DNA of 64,000 bases from Williamsia muralis NBRC 105860 (GTDB lineage: Bacteria; Actinomycetota; Actinomycetes; Mycobacteriales; Mycobacteriaceae), in NCBI RefSeq assembly GCF_001598915.1, contig NZ_BDAP01000002.1, positions 186,001 through 250,000 of the forward strand, written 5' to 3'. The notes beneath the pieces are model-generated. The model saw only the letters and a list, made by a program, of their open reading frames with translations. It searched no databases and was not told the DNA's origin. The position numbers and the translations under genes are program-made. How positions within the stretch are numbered: the stretch's first letter is position 1; each line of letters begins with the position of its first letter. Positions 25,797-34,624 of this stretch are shown here, in pieces.

Positions 25797-27521
25797 ATGA
25801 CCGAAGAACGTTGGCTGGTCGATACCGATCCCAGCAACCGCCTGCCCGTGTACACCCGGCTGAATGCCAGCGACGTGCTGTCCGATCCGATCACCCCGCT
25901 GGGCGCCGATCTCGGATGGATCCAGAACATCTTGCCCGGTTGGAACTTCGGTTACGCCAGCTTGGGCAGCTATTCACTGGCCGAGAAGCCTGATGTCGCC
26001 GCATCATCCGGCATCTTCTACGGCCACCTGTACATCAACCTCTCGATGTCGCGGCTCGTCGGGATCCGCGGTGGACTGCCGGTGGAGTTGGTAGACCAGC
26101 TCTGGTACGGCGGCGACCCCGACATCCCCGCCTACGTGGGCCATCCGGACGACGAGAACGCAGACGCCAGCCGCCGTCTGGCCGACCGCAACGCCTGGGC
26201 GCTGTCTACAGAAACCTTCCCGGAACTGGAGGAGGATCGCACACTCGCTGACCGACTGCGCACCGAGCGGCCGGACCTCACGTCGCTGACCCCGGCAGCC
26301 CTCGTCGCGCGAGCACGTTCGGTGATGCCGCTGGAGCGGGTCGCCTGGCGTGGCGAGGTGGTGGCCACCAACTGCGCCGCTGTCGGCCCCGCCGTGCTCG
26401 GCCAACTGCTGGGTGCCGATCATCAGGACCTCATCGTCACGCTTGTCGGTTCTGCCGGCGACGTCGATTCGGCCCTGCCGTCGTATGCGTTGTGGGAGCT
26501 CGGCCGTCTCGTCCGCGCCGACGAGCAGCTGATGGCGGCCTTCGACGGTGGTGTCGCAGGGGTGGGTGCGCGGATCGCCGGCATCGATCCGAAGTTCGAC
26601 GCGTCGCTCGCGCAGTTCCTCCTCGACTTCGGATACCGAGGACCGAACGAGTGGGACCTCGGTTCGGTCTCCTGGGAGACCAAGCCCGACCTGGTCTTCT
26701 CACTGATCGATCGCCTCCGGCTGCAAGACGATTCGGCATCACCCTCCGCCCGGCTGTCAGAACATGCGTCCGCCACCGACGACGCGTTGGCGCGTGCCCG
26801 GGCCATCGTGGGTGACGACACCGAGGCACTGGCGACCCTCGACGCCGCGGTCGCATCGGCCCGACGGTTCGCAGCCTGGCGTGAACGGGCAAAGACCAAC
26901 TGCATCAAGGTGTTGCACGAGGCACGTGTCCCGCTGGTCGAGTTGGGCCGACGGCTGCACACGCAGGGTCATCTCGAGTCACCCGACCACGTCTTCATGG
27001 CAGTCGACGACGAACTCGACGCCCTGGCCAGCGCGCCGGAGTCGATGACACGAACACTGGCCGACCGGCACCGGCAATGGCGCGAGCTGTTCGGACTGGA
27101 ACTGCCGACGTTCCTTGACACCCGCGAGCCGATGCCCCCGCTGTCGGGTCTCAAGCGCAAGGGCGAATCCGTCGTTGAGGGTGTGAAAGTCGGTGACGTG
27201 CTGCAGGGTTCGGGTGCTTCGCCGGGCATCACCACGGGGCGCACCCGCGTCATCACCTCGATGGACGCACTCGACACGTTCGAGGTCGGCGAGATCCTCG
27301 TCGCGCCGCAGACCGATCCGTCGTGGACTCCGCTGTTCATGGTGTCCGCCGGTGCGATCACCGACGTGGGTGCCATGGGTTCGCACGCCATGATCGTCAG
27401 TCGCGAGCTAGGAATCGCCTGCACAGCGGGCGTTCCCGCGGCCACCCGACGGATCCCGGACGGCGCGCTGGTCGAGGTCGATGGCTCCAAGGGCACGGTA
27501 ACAATCCTGGAGCTGCCGTGA
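25797..27521 (+). CDS. PEP-utilizing swivel-domain protein lacking an ATP-grasp domain
   Basis: A 574-residue protein. The C-terminal domain (about 480-574) is the phosphohistidine swivel domain of PEP synthase, PPDK and rifampin phosphotransferase enzymes, with the likely phosphorylated His in AMGSHAMIVSRELGIACT. The N-terminal about 470 residues begin YTRLNASDVLSDPITPLGAD and resemble the substrate-binding domain of rifampin-phosphotransferase-like proteins. The N-terminal ATP-binding domain is missing and no separate one lies nearby. It is coupled (GTGA) to an NADP-dependent oxidoreductase. Phosphoryl transfer to a pathway intermediate is possible but unproven. Confidence 0.75.
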   Translation: MTEERWLVDTDPSNRLPVYTRLNASDVLSDPITPLGADLGWIQNILPGWNFGYASLGSYSLAEKPDVAASSGIFYGHLYINLSMSRLVGIRGGLPVELVDQLWYGGDPDIPAYVGHPDDENADASRRLADRNAWALSTETFPELEEDRTLADRLRTERPDLTSLTPAALVARARSVMPLERVAWRGEVVATNCAAVGPAVLGQLLGADHQDLIVTLVGSAGDVDSALPSYALWELGRLVRADEQLMAAFDGGVAGVGARIAGIDPKFDASLAQFLLDFGYRGPNEWDLGSVSWETKPDLVFSLIDRLRLQDDSASPSARLSEHASATDDALARARAIVGDDTEALATLDAAVASARRFAAWRERAKTNCIKVLHEARVPLVELGRRLHTQGHLESPDHVFMAVDDELDALASAPESMTRTLADRHRQWRELFGLELPTFLDTREPMPPLSGLKRKGESVVEGVKVGDVLQGSGASPGITTGRTRVITSMDALDTFEVGEILVAPQTDPSWTPLFMVSAGAITDVGAMGSHAMIVSRELGIACTAGVPAATRRIPDGALVEVDGSKGTVTILELP

Positions 27522-28534
27522 GCAGCGGTGTCATCACCACCACGCGCGCGGTCTTCCTGAAGGAGCGACCGGCAGACGGGGAGCCCCGTCCAGAGCATTT
27601 CGAGGTTCGTGAGACGGCTGTACCCGAGATCTCGGGCGACCAGGTGCTGGTGCAGAACCTGTTCATGAGTGTCGACCCGTCGATGCGGGGCCGTCTGGGC
27701 ACTTCGGAGATGCACTACACCACCAACTTCCAGGTCGACGTCCCGCTGGACGGCTCGGCGCTGGGCGTGGTGGTTGCCGGGAACGGCCTGATCCCGAACG
27801 GGTCGTACGTGCGCCACCGGTTGGGCTGGCGCGAACACGCCGTGGTCGACGCTTCCGCCGCGGCGGTCATCGAACCCCGGGGGCTCGAACTGCACCACTG
27901 GCTCGGGGCGCTGGGGCAAACAGGTTTCACCGCTTACGCAGGTTTGGTCCGTGCGGGCGAACTACGTCCGGGTGATGACGTCTTCGTCTCGGCTGCCGCC
28001 GGTGCGGTCGGCAGCACAGCCGGCCAGTTCGCGCGACTGATGGGTGCGCGCACCGTGATCGGCAGCGCGGGAGGCCCGTCGAAGGCGGGGAAGCTCATAG
28101 AGGATCTCGGCTTCGACGCGGGCATCGACTATCGCAGCGAGCCGATCGGTTCGGCTCTGCGGGCCGCGGCTCCCGATGGCATAGACCTCTACTTCGACAA
28201 CGTCGGTGGAGACCATCTTGTCGCCGCGCTGTCGTCTCTGAAGGTCGGGGGCCGAGTTGCGTTGTGCGGGATGATCTCCAACGGTGGGCCCGACCGTCCG
28301 CCCATCGACGTGTTGATGAACGCGATCCTCAAGCGAATCACCCTGCGTGGCTTCATCGTCCGTGACCACGAAGATCTGAGGGCCGAGTTCGAGGATCGGG
28401 TTGTCGGCTGGCTTGAGGCGGGCGAACTGGTCGCCGAATCCACCATCTACGACGGTCTGGACAACGCAGTGGACGCTTTCCTGTCGATGCTCGGAGGCGG
28501 GAACGTCGGCAAGATGTTGGTCAGACTCGGCTGA
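27518..28534 (+). CDS. NADP-dependent oxidoreductase, MDR/leukotriene-B4-dehydrogenase type
   Basis: A 338-residue zinc-free medium-chain reductase. Diagnostic blocks are FMSVDPSMRGR, GQTGFTAYAGL, FVSAAAGAVGSTAGQFARL (NADP-binding) and YFDNVGGDHL, typical of CurA, prostaglandin reductase and 2-alkenal reductase. It would reduce an alpha,beta-unsaturated ketone or aldehyde. The frame opens 195 nt upstream inside the previous gene, but the GTG at 27518 overlaps its TGA (GTGA) and gives the normal length. Its 3' end overlaps that of the convergent alcohol dehydrogenase by 14 nt. Confidence 0.85.
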   Translation: MSSGVITTTRAVFLKERPADGEPRPEHFEVRETAVPEISGDQVLVQNLFMSVDPSMRGRLGTSEMHYTTNFQVDVPLDGSALGVVVAGNGLIPNGSYVRHRLGWREHAVVDASAAAVIEPRGLELHHWLGALGQTGFTAYAGLVRAGELRPGDDVFVSAAAGAVGSTAGQFARLMGARTVIGSAGGPSKAGKLIEDLGFDAGIDYRSEPIGSALRAAAPDGIDLYFDNVGGDHLVAALSSLKVGGRVALCGMISNGGPDRPPIDVLMNAILKRITLRGFIVRDHEDLRAEFEDRVVGWLEAGELVAESTIYDGLDNAVDAFLSMLGGGNVGKMLVRLG

Positions 28535-29582
28535 GTTCGGCGGTATCGGCCATGTCGAGGACAAACCGGTAACGCACGTCGTTGCGGGACAACCGCTCCA
28601 ATGCCTCGTTCACCTGACGCGAAGGCAACACTTCGACATCTGCGGTGATGTTGTGCTCACCGCAGAAGTCGAGCAGGTCCTGCGTGTATCTGTGACCGCC
28701 GCTGCCCGCAGAGGAGAGGCTCTTGCGGCCGATCAGCAGGTCTACGGTGTCGACCGTCATCGGCCCGAGATGCCCCACCACACAGAGGGTTCCGTCCAGA
28801 GCGAGACAGCGGAGATATGGGGTCGGGTCGTGCTCCACCGGGACGCAGTCGATGATGAGGTCGAGCTTTCCGGTCATCTCCGCCATCGAGGCGGACTCGG
28901 TCGAGATCACCACGCGGTGGGCGCCGAGCCGAGAGGCGTCCTCGGCCTTTCCGGTCGACGTCGTGAACACCGTGACCTCGGCGCCGAGCGCATTCGCCAA
29001 CTTGACGGCCATGTGGCCGAGGCCGCCGGCTCCCACCACACCGACCGACACGCCCGGACCGACAGAGTTGCTGCGCAATGGTTCCCACACCGTGATTCCC
29101 GCGCACATCAGAGGCGCCACTGCTGCGGGATCGAGGAGCGAAGGACGGTGGTAGACAAAACGGTCGCGCAGAACGTACTCGGTGGAGTACGCACCCAAGG
29201 TTGTCGAACCGTCACGTCGGTCCGTGCCGCCATAGGTCAATGTCGGATAGTTTCGGCAAAAATTCTCCTGACCCACCCCGCACATGTCGCAGTCCCCGCA
29301 AGAGTCGACGATGTTGCCCACCGCCACCTCATCGCCCACTTCGAATGCGGTGACCGCCCCTCCCACCGCGGTGACTGTCCCGACGAACTCGTGACCGGGG
29401 ACCATGGGGGACGAGCCCCGGTCGGGCGCAGAGCTGCGCACCGCGTGCAGGTCGGTATGACAGACCCCGCAGAACGTGACCTGTACGGCGACATCGTCAT
29501 CCCTGAGCTCTCGCCTTTCGAAGCGGAAGGGTTCGACACCTGACGTTGTGGTGCTCGCTCGATAGCCCGTGACTGTTCGCAT
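28521..29582 (-). CDS. Zinc alcohol dehydrogenase, cinnamyl-alcohol-dehydrogenase type
   Basis: A 353-residue medium-chain dehydrogenase resembling the YahK/AdhC branch. The catalytic zinc residues are in FCGVCHTDLHAV and PGHEFVG; structural zinc cysteines are in DSCGDCDMCGVGQENFC; the cofactor motif is VGVVGAGGLGHMAVKLA. It probably reduces aldehydes with NADPH (family inference). It is divergent from the TetR gene at 29684, and the 100-nt gap carries two CCAAC...GTTGG palindromes, so this dehydrogenase is probably the target of that regulator. Confidence 0.85.
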   Translation of the reverse strand: MRTVTGYRASTTTSGVEPFRFERRELRDDDVAVQVTFCGVCHTDLHAVRSSAPDRGSSPMVPGHEFVGTVTAVGGAVTAFEVGDEVAVGNIVDSCGDCDMCGVGQENFCRNYPTLTYGGTDRRDGSTTLGAYSTEYVLRDRFVYHRPSLLDPAAVAPLMCAGITVWEPLRSNSVGPGVSVGVVGAGGLGHMAVKLANALGAEVTVFTTSTGKAEDASRLGAHRVVISTESASMAEMTGKLDLIIDCVPVEHDPTPYLRCLALDGTLCVVGHLGPMTVDTVDLLIGRKSLSSAGSGGHRYTQDLLDFCGEHNITADVEVLPSRQVNEALERLSRNDVRYRFVLDMADTAELSRV

Positions 29583-29604
29583 CTGTCCTCATCTCAATAA
29601 CCAA

Positions 29605-29664
29605 CCAACCAGTTGGATCCGACGGTAGGGCATGTTCGCCGACCTGGCAACCAACGAGTTGGTT
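29605..29664. promoter_or_regulatory. Two palindromic operators of the ADH/TetR pair
   Basis: The sites are CCAAC-CA-GTTGG (29605-29616) and the longer perfect AACCAAC-GA-GTTGGTT (29649-29664), with centres 46 bp apart. Both lie in the short region between the divergent alcohol dehydrogenase and TetR genes, the standard arrangement for TetR autoregulation. Confidence 0.65.
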
Positions 29665-29683
29665 CTAGGTAGAGTGGGCGTCC

Positions 29684-30259
29684 ATGGGCGACGCATCAGA
29701 GACCAGGCGGCGAATACTGGCCGCGGCCACCGCGGAGTTCGCGGCCTACGGGATCGCCGGCGCCCGGGTCGACCGGATTGCTGCCACCACACCGATCAAC
29801 AAGTCGCAGATCTACAGCTACTTCGGCAGAAAGGACAAGTTGTTCGACGCCGTCTTCGCAGCGCGTGTTGATGCCGACGTGGACACCGTGCCGTTTGATG
29901 CGGACGATCTCCCCGGTTACGCCGTACGTCTGTACGACATGTACCTCGAGGACCCGTGTCTTGTTCGGTTGTTGTCATGGGCGAGGTTGGAGCGCACGCC
30001 CACAGGCGCCCTCTTCGCGCACCTACCAAACCGCGATGTCGATGTGCTTCAGGCGATTTCGGACGGCCAGGCGCGCGGGATCCTCGTCGACGATGTAGGT
30101 GCGGAAGACTTGTGGTCCATGTTGATCGCGTTGGCGAGCACCTGGGCCCAGAATGCCATCGTCTACACCGCGACCGGTGACGACAGCCCGGAGGATCACA
30201 GCCGACGACGGGCGGCCCTACGCGTGGCGGTCGGCCGCGCTTTCTGCCGAGACCGGTGA
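29684..30259 (+). CDS. TetR-family regulator
   Basis: A 191-residue TetR protein: ASETRRRILAAATAEFAAYG opens the DNA-binding domain and INKSQIYSYFGRKDKLFDAV is the recognition region. The C-terminal part resembles the TetR_C_33-like class that often controls dehydrogenases, with conserved WARLERTP. It is divergent from the alcohol dehydrogenase at 28521-29582 across two palindromes. Its last 42 nt overlap the convergent DUF6114 gene, an unusual extent for such a pair. Confidence 0.85.
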   Translation: MGDASETRRRILAAATAEFAAYGIAGARVDRIAATTPINKSQIYSYFGRKDKLFDAVFAARVDADVDTVPFDADDLPGYAVRLYDMYLEDPCLVRLLSWARLERTPTGALFAHLPNRDVDVLQAISDGQARGILVDDVGAEDLWSMLIALASTWAQNAIVYTATGDDSPEDHSRRRAALRVAVGRAFCRDR

Positions 30260-30640
30260 ACGCGGGGCATCAGACCAGGCCAGCACCAGGCTCGCACCGA
30301 TGATGCCGAGCAACGTGCCGATGATGAAGCCGCCGAAGTTGGCTGCCGGGAGTGCCACCAGCGCGATGATCATCGCGCTGACACCCGCGGGCAACTTCAC
30401 GCTCGGACGCAACAACGAAGCCACACCGCACAGCAACATCAGCGCGCCGAGCAACAGGGTGGATACGCCGGAGATGGTGCTGATGGTGACCAGGACATCG
30501 CCGACATGGATGGTCGTGTAGGCGGGCAGCAGCAGGCACAGGCCTGACAGGATGATCAAGGTGGCACCCCAGAACGGACGTTGTGTCCGCCAGTTCCGGA
30601 ATCGCGCGCGTCGGGTCTGAGTGCTTTCCGTGGTCAGCAA
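30218..30640 (-). CDS. DUF6114 membrane protein
   Basis: A 140-residue membrane protein of the actinobacterial DUF6114 type. It has four predicted helices (GATLIILSGLCLLLPAYTT, VSTLLLGALMLLCGVASLL, VSAMIIALVALPAANFGGF and GTLLGIIGASLVLAWS) after a basic cytosolic N-terminus (RRARFRNWRTQRPFWG). The TTG at 30640 overlaps the stop of the DUF6230 gene, so it is translationally coupled. DUF6114 and DUF6230 proteins are usually encoded together. Their role is unknown. The coupling supports a shared envelope function. Confidence 0.75.
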   Translation of the reverse strand: MLTTESTQTRRARFRNWRTQRPFWGATLIILSGLCLLLPAYTTIHVGDVLVTISTISGVSTLLLGALMLLCGVASLLRPSVKLPAGVSAMIIALVALPAANFGGFIIGTLLGIIGASLVLAWSDAPRSPVSAESAADRHA

Positions 30641-31206
30641 GTCGTGGATCCCTTGTCGACGTCGATGGTGAAGTTCTTCATCGACACCGCGCTGGCGTTC
30701 AGGGAGATGACGTCGATGCGGGCTTGCGTCATCGTCGCGTTCGCCGCCGTCTTCCCGGCTGTCACCACGCCCTCGGCCTGACCCGTCGCGGAGACGTCGA
30801 GTCCGAGCTGCGCCGGTCCCGCCTTCACGGACCCTCCCACGGAGGAGGCATCGACAACAAGGTTGTCCACGGTTGTGTTGTTGCCTGGAACCCGGATGTA
30901 CATGGTCACGTCACCGATGAACGGAAGGCCGTGTGCCACAGTCGAGAGGCACACGTCGGTCAGTTGCGCGGATTCCATGCTTATGGCGGCACTGGGCAGA
31001 TTTCCTTCGGTGGTGGTCTCCACCTCCCGGGCGAACAAGGTGACGTTCTGTGCCGTGCCCGACGAGATCGTCGCAAGCGACGACTGACCAGAGATCGACA
31101 AGTTCATGGGCAGATCGCCGTTGGCGATACCCCCACCGATGAGTGTGGCGCCGACGAGGCCGACAAATGTGCACGCAGCGAAGCGGCGTTTCCGGATGGA
31201 TCCCAT
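30634..31206 (-). CDS. DUF6230 exported protein
   Basis: A 190-residue protein of the DUF6230 family. The N-terminus RKRRFAACTFVGLVGATLIGG is a signal peptide or membrane anchor. The mature part is beta-rich and Ser/Thr-rich with conserved DVCLSTVAHGLPFIGDVTM and a C-terminal TTC. It is probably outside the cytoplasmic membrane and partnered by the DUF6114 protein. Its function is unknown. Confidence 0.75.
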   Translation of the reverse strand: MGSIRKRRFAACTFVGLVGATLIGGGIANGDLPMNLSISGQSSLATISSGTAQNVTLFAREVETTTEGNLPSAAISMESAQLTDVCLSTVAHGLPFIGDVTMYIRVPGNNTTVDNLVVDASSVGGSVKAGPAQLGLDVSATGQAEGVVTAGKTAANATMTQARIDVISLNASAVSMKNFTIDVDKGSTTC

Positions 31207-31345
31207 GTGCGAGCCCTAAAGGTGGTGGGTGAGAGACAGACGTGGCGTCAGATCACCGGGCACATGGGCAGAACCCGGCTGATCACGCTCGCTGTACCCA
31301 TCGTCGCGCACGGGCAAACCGTTTCGGACCCCAGGGAGTCGGCCG

Positions 31346-32140
31346 TCACACGATGTTGATGGTGTCCAACACGGTCGCGGCGAAATCCGAATCACCATCG
31401 ACGGACACGTGGTCACGCCATGAAGCACGAGTTGTGCCCCACATCACAAAAGACGTTGCAGTAGATGCGATCACGGTGTCTGCGTCGGCAATTCCGGTCT
31501 CGACAACGAGCAGGTCGGAACCGGGTCGAAGGGTCCACTCGCCGCCGCCCGGGCCGGAAAGACGGACGCCCAGCGGGCGGTCGAGCACCGAACTGACCGG
31601 CTTGCACATCTGCGGCAGTCCGTCCCACATCCAGCCGATTGCAGCGCTCAGCACCTCGTTGTCCGGTTCGGCGACCGGGCGGGTGACTGGGCCTTCGGGT
31701 GCCAGTAGATCCACGTACATGTGGCACCACATGTCGAACGCAAAGGCGTCCGAAAGTTGGTGGCTCTGATACGTTCCCAGGTCTGTCATGGTCATCGGGG
31801 TACTTGCCACGCCGTCTTGTTGCATCATTTCCAGCACGCCCATGGCGCCATCGGCGCTGTTCAGGAACTCGTCGGCGACCTGGATGCTGGTCCAGTCGCG
31901 GCGCTGCGCCACGAGCAGTTCCTGCATCTCCTCGGCAGTGGCGGGAGTCGGTGCTCCGGGATCCTCGGCCGGGGGATCGACCATCACCTTGAAGTTCGAA
32001 CCCGTGTGTGCCACCAGGTCTTTCACCGACCACCCGGCGCAGCGGCTTGGTGCCACCCACTCGTCGGCCGTAAGGCTGCGGACAACGTCCGAGTACCTCT
32101 CGGCGAGCTTCTTGCTCGCGACCAACCCGGCTGTGCTCAT
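31346..32140 (-). CDS. Mycothiol-dependent maleylpyruvate isomerase-like protein
   Basis: A 264-residue protein with an N-terminal MDMPI/DinB-like four-helix domain, with DEWVAPSRCAGWSVKDLVAHTG near the start, and a C-terminal MDMPI-type domain. The His in DLVAHTG and in FDMWCHMYVDLL are the likely metal ligands. The family uses mycothiol as cofactor or is metal-dependent, which suits this order. The ATG has GGAG upstream (GGAGTCCCCT). Its specific reaction is not identifiable. A TTACTTG-core motif lies about 80 nt upstream. Confidence 0.8.
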   Translation of the reverse strand: MSTAGLVASKKLAERYSDVVRSLTADEWVAPSRCAGWSVKDLVAHTGSNFKVMVDPPAEDPGAPTPATAEEMQELLVAQRRDWTSIQVADEFLNSADGAMGVLEMMQQDGVASTPMTMTDLGTYQSHQLSDAFAFDMWCHMYVDLLAPEGPVTRPVAEPDNEVLSAAIGWMWDGLPQMCKPVSSVLDRPLGVRLSGPGGGEWTLRPGSDLLVVETGIADADTVIASTATSFVMWGTTRASWRDHVSVDGDSDFAATVLDTINIV

Positions 32141-32219
32141 AGGGGACTCCCTCGGCGAACGACGCGCACTGTGACGCGCATCTCAATAGCGGTAGTCAAT
32201 CAACAAACAGGTGGCGTTG

Positions 32220-32231
32220 TCAAGTAACTCA
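32220..32231. promoter_or_regulatory. TTACTTG-core motif upstream of the MDMPI-like gene
   Basis: The minus strand reads TGAGTTACTTGA here, matching the GTTACT core of 18354-18366 and 25699-25711. It overlaps the stop codon of the DUF222/HNH gene and lies 80 nt before the MDMPI-like start. It could be a member of a small regulon (inference). Confidence 0.25.
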
Positions 32232-34010
32232 GAAGGGCGGTGGAGCGAGCTCGTCCGTCTCCTGACTTCGTCGGCGGTTTCGTTTCCTTTCCTGTTGACG
32301 GCGTGCATGTTTGGCAGCGGTACGCGTCTTCTGACGGCCGTCCGTGAATGGTGGCGACTGAGACGATGGGCGTCTGCGGGGCACCGGGCCGGCGTCCCAG
32401 ACGAGACGCGCGAGCACGGGGAACAGGTCTTCGCCGGTCCAGGCTGGGCCGCGATAGGTGCGCCCTTCAGGCGTGATGAAGACGAGCCGGGTGCGACCGT
32501 TGCGCGTGTCGGGGTACTGGTCGTCGAGCCAGTCGGAATAGGTCTTGAGCAGATGGTGGAAGCGGCAGAGAACCTTCATGTGGCCCGGGTGGGTATGTCC
32601 TCCGGCGGCCGGATTGTTGTGGTTGTACTCGTGGGTGTGGTCGAGGTCGGCGCCCCAGGCCTTGCGGTCGCAGCCAGGCCACGTGCAGTAGCAGTCGCGG
32701 ATGCGTATGTAGCTGTCAGCGACTGCGGATGGCCTGTACGGGTCGCCTGGTTGTACGGCAGGTAGTGGAACGGCCTGCACAAAAGGCGGTTCGACGGCGT
32801 CCCGCGTACCTCTGACGTCGACGCTCGGAATGCTCTGTGGTGCCCGGCAATACGACGTCCGCTGAGTGAGATCACCGTCGGATGATGTGTGTTCTTCGGA
32901 CACCTGCTCGGGATCTTCGCGGTCGCGAACGAAACTGGGGGCTGCTGCGGACCGGGGGTCGTCCAGATGCGACGTGGGGGCGGTCTCTGCGAAAGACTCG
33001 TCCCGTCGCACCTCCCGGTAGTCGTTCCCCATGGAACGGGCGACGACTTCCGGCCTGGTGGCGATGTCGCGGACGTGGTCAGCGCTGATCACCCCATGCC
33101 CGTCGAGGTATCCGGGACTGTCTGCGCTGCCGTCGACGGTGGCTTGATCAGCGATCACGTGGAGGATGATCTTCACGTCGATGCCCGACACCACGGCCTC
33201 GTGGGTTGGGGCCGTGCGAATGTCGGCCGTGCAGGGGTGCTTCGGGTCGTTGGGGCACTGGCAGTAGAACTCGCGGGCCATCACGACTGCGAACAGAGCG
33301 TCGGCCATCCGGTCGGACTTGCGCCGCGGATCGGCCTTGCAGACCGACATCGCCAGCTTCTCGAGGCGCGCCATGATCATGGCGGTCTCTTCGGCGCTCG
33401 CGACCGCATCGATGGCGGACATTCCGTGCTCGATGTTGTTCGACCACACGCCGCGCTTGTTCTTCGCGTCTTCCCGATCGTGACGGACGAGGTCAGGGTC
33501 ACGGCGAAATATCGTGGCATCGACCATGTCTCGCATGCGGTTCTTCGACCACGATCCGGTTCGTTGCAGGTGGCCGGCTATCTCGTGGTCGATGTCGGCC
33601 ATGAACGCTGACCCGTCGATCAGGTCGGTCCTCGAGACGATCGTCGCGATGTGATGCGCTGCAACCCGTCCTTGCCGCAGTTGTTCGTTGACTGCCGGTA
33701 GCCGGTCTCGCAGAGCCAATGCTCGCGACAGGTGGTGCTCGGCACCCTGCTGTGTGATCTGCTGCGCAGCTGCCAAGCGAGCCGCGCAGACGGCGAATGG
33801 GTCGAGCGCCCTCAGCGCAACCGCCGTGTCCTCATGTGGCTCGACCAGTTGCCGATGCAGCTGTGCGGCAGCGTCGTAACGCGCCCACTCCAAGTAGGCC
33901 TGGCCTGCAACCGCTGACTCTGCATTACGCAGCAGCTCATTGGGCCGCAACACCGCCGCGGCCACGATTCTGGTTGCCCGTTCCTGCTCTGATCTTGTCC
34001 CCCCGAACAT
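32229..34010 (-). CDS. DUF222/HNH endonuclease (13E12-type repeat protein)
   Basis: A protein of about 593 residues with an N-terminal helical DUF222 region (from about residue 15) and a C-terminal HNH nuclease core, CTWPGCDRKAWGADLDHTHE then HNNPAAGGHTHPGHM and LCRFHHLLKT, giving the zinc cysteines and catalytic His. The last 50 residues are Arg-rich. These multicopy genes are common in Mycobacteriales and behave as dispersed repeats. Mobility is suspected but not proven, and no terminal repeats are visible. The frame is open upstream to 34142; I chose ATG 34010 because it avoids overlap with the neighbouring gene. Confidence 0.8.
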   Translation of the reverse strand: MFGGTRSEQERATRIVAAAVLRPNELLRNAESAVAGQAYLEWARYDAAAQLHRQLVEPHEDTAVALRALDPFAVCAARLAAAQQITQQGAEHHLSRALALRDRLPAVNEQLRQGRVAAHHIATIVSRTDLIDGSAFMADIDHEIAGHLQRTGSWSKNRMRDMVDATIFRRDPDLVRHDREDAKNKRGVWSNNIEHGMSAIDAVASAEETAMIMARLEKLAMSVCKADPRRKSDRMADALFAVVMAREFYCQCPNDPKHPCTADIRTAPTHEAVVSGIDVKIILHVIADQATVDGSADSPGYLDGHGVISADHVRDIATRPEVVARSMGNDYREVRRDESFAETAPTSHLDDPRSAAAPSFVRDREDPEQVSEEHTSSDGDLTQRTSYCRAPQSIPSVDVRGTRDAVEPPFVQAVPLPAVQPGDPYRPSAVADSYIRIRDCYCTWPGCDRKAWGADLDHTHEYNHNNPAAGGHTHPGHMKVLCRFHHLLKTYSDWLDDQYPDTRNGRTRLVFITPEGRTYRGPAWTGEDLFPVLARLVWDAGPVPRRRPSSQSPPFTDGRQKTRTAAKHARRQQERKRNRRRSQETDELAPPPF

Positions 34011-34098
34011 GTGTTCGAGTGTATCCGAGGGGTCTGACAAACGTGCGGTCTCGCCGCACAAGGCGTCGGCTCGACGCGGTATCACCGAACCCCGGTGT

Positions 34099-34590
34099 TC
34101 AGCTCCGATCGATCCGGAAGACGGGATAAGTCTGTGCCACACCGGCGAACTCGCTCAGGGGTGCCTGATGGGAGACCGGGATGTGGGGGCGGGCCCCGGG
34201 AGCGATCTGCAGGTAGCAGCGCAGGATCGACGCGCGTTCACCGATGGGAATTTCGACGAGGTGCACCGGGAGCTGGTTGAGCTCGGCATCGCCGCCGGCT
34301 TCGCGCACGTTGTGCACCCAGTTCGCGTCGTCTCCGAGCATCGAGACCAGGTAGCGCGAGCGATCGTGTTCAGCGATCACCACCGGCAGCGATACCGGCC
34401 TGCCGGAGCGTCTGCCGCGCACCGTCAGCGTGGCACCGCCGCTCTGCGTGAACCAGTCGAGGGAATACAGGTGTGCCGACAGTGAATTCATGAAACGGGC
34501 CAGGCCATGGGGCCTACCATCGCGGTACATCCATCTCTTCGGGGCGTACCACCACGGACCTGCGGCGTTCGATGATTTTGCTGGGTTCAT
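34099..34590 (-). CDS. DUF385/deazaflavin-dependent nitroreductase-family protein
   Basis: A protein of about 163 residues of the F420-dependent Ddn-like family. Recognisable blocks are LTVRGRRSGRPVSLPVVIAE (typical TGRxSG-like loop), YLVSMLGDDANWVHNVREAG and the C-terminal YPVFRIDRS. These enzymes bind F420 and reduce quinones or activate nitro-drugs. ATG 34590 is used, and ATG 34608, preceded by GGGTGG, is also possible. It follows two histidine phosphatase genes on the same strand. Confidence 0.8.
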   Translation of the reverse strand: MNPAKSSNAAGPWWYAPKRWMYRDGRPHGLARFMNSLSAHLYSLDWFTQSGGATLTVRGRRSGRPVSLPVVIAEHDRSRYLVSMLGDDANWVHNVREAGGDAELNQLPVHLVEIPIGERASILRCYLQIAPGARPHIPVSHQAPLSEFAGVAQTYPVFRIDRS

Positions 34591-34624
34591 GTCGATACGC
34601 TGACACATCGCCACCCAGCGTGCC

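Noticed and set aside
32229-34010. Insertion sequence or intein for the DUF222/HNH gene
   Set aside because: No transposase, terminal inverted repeats or target duplication are visible; the gene is a typical 13E12-family member.
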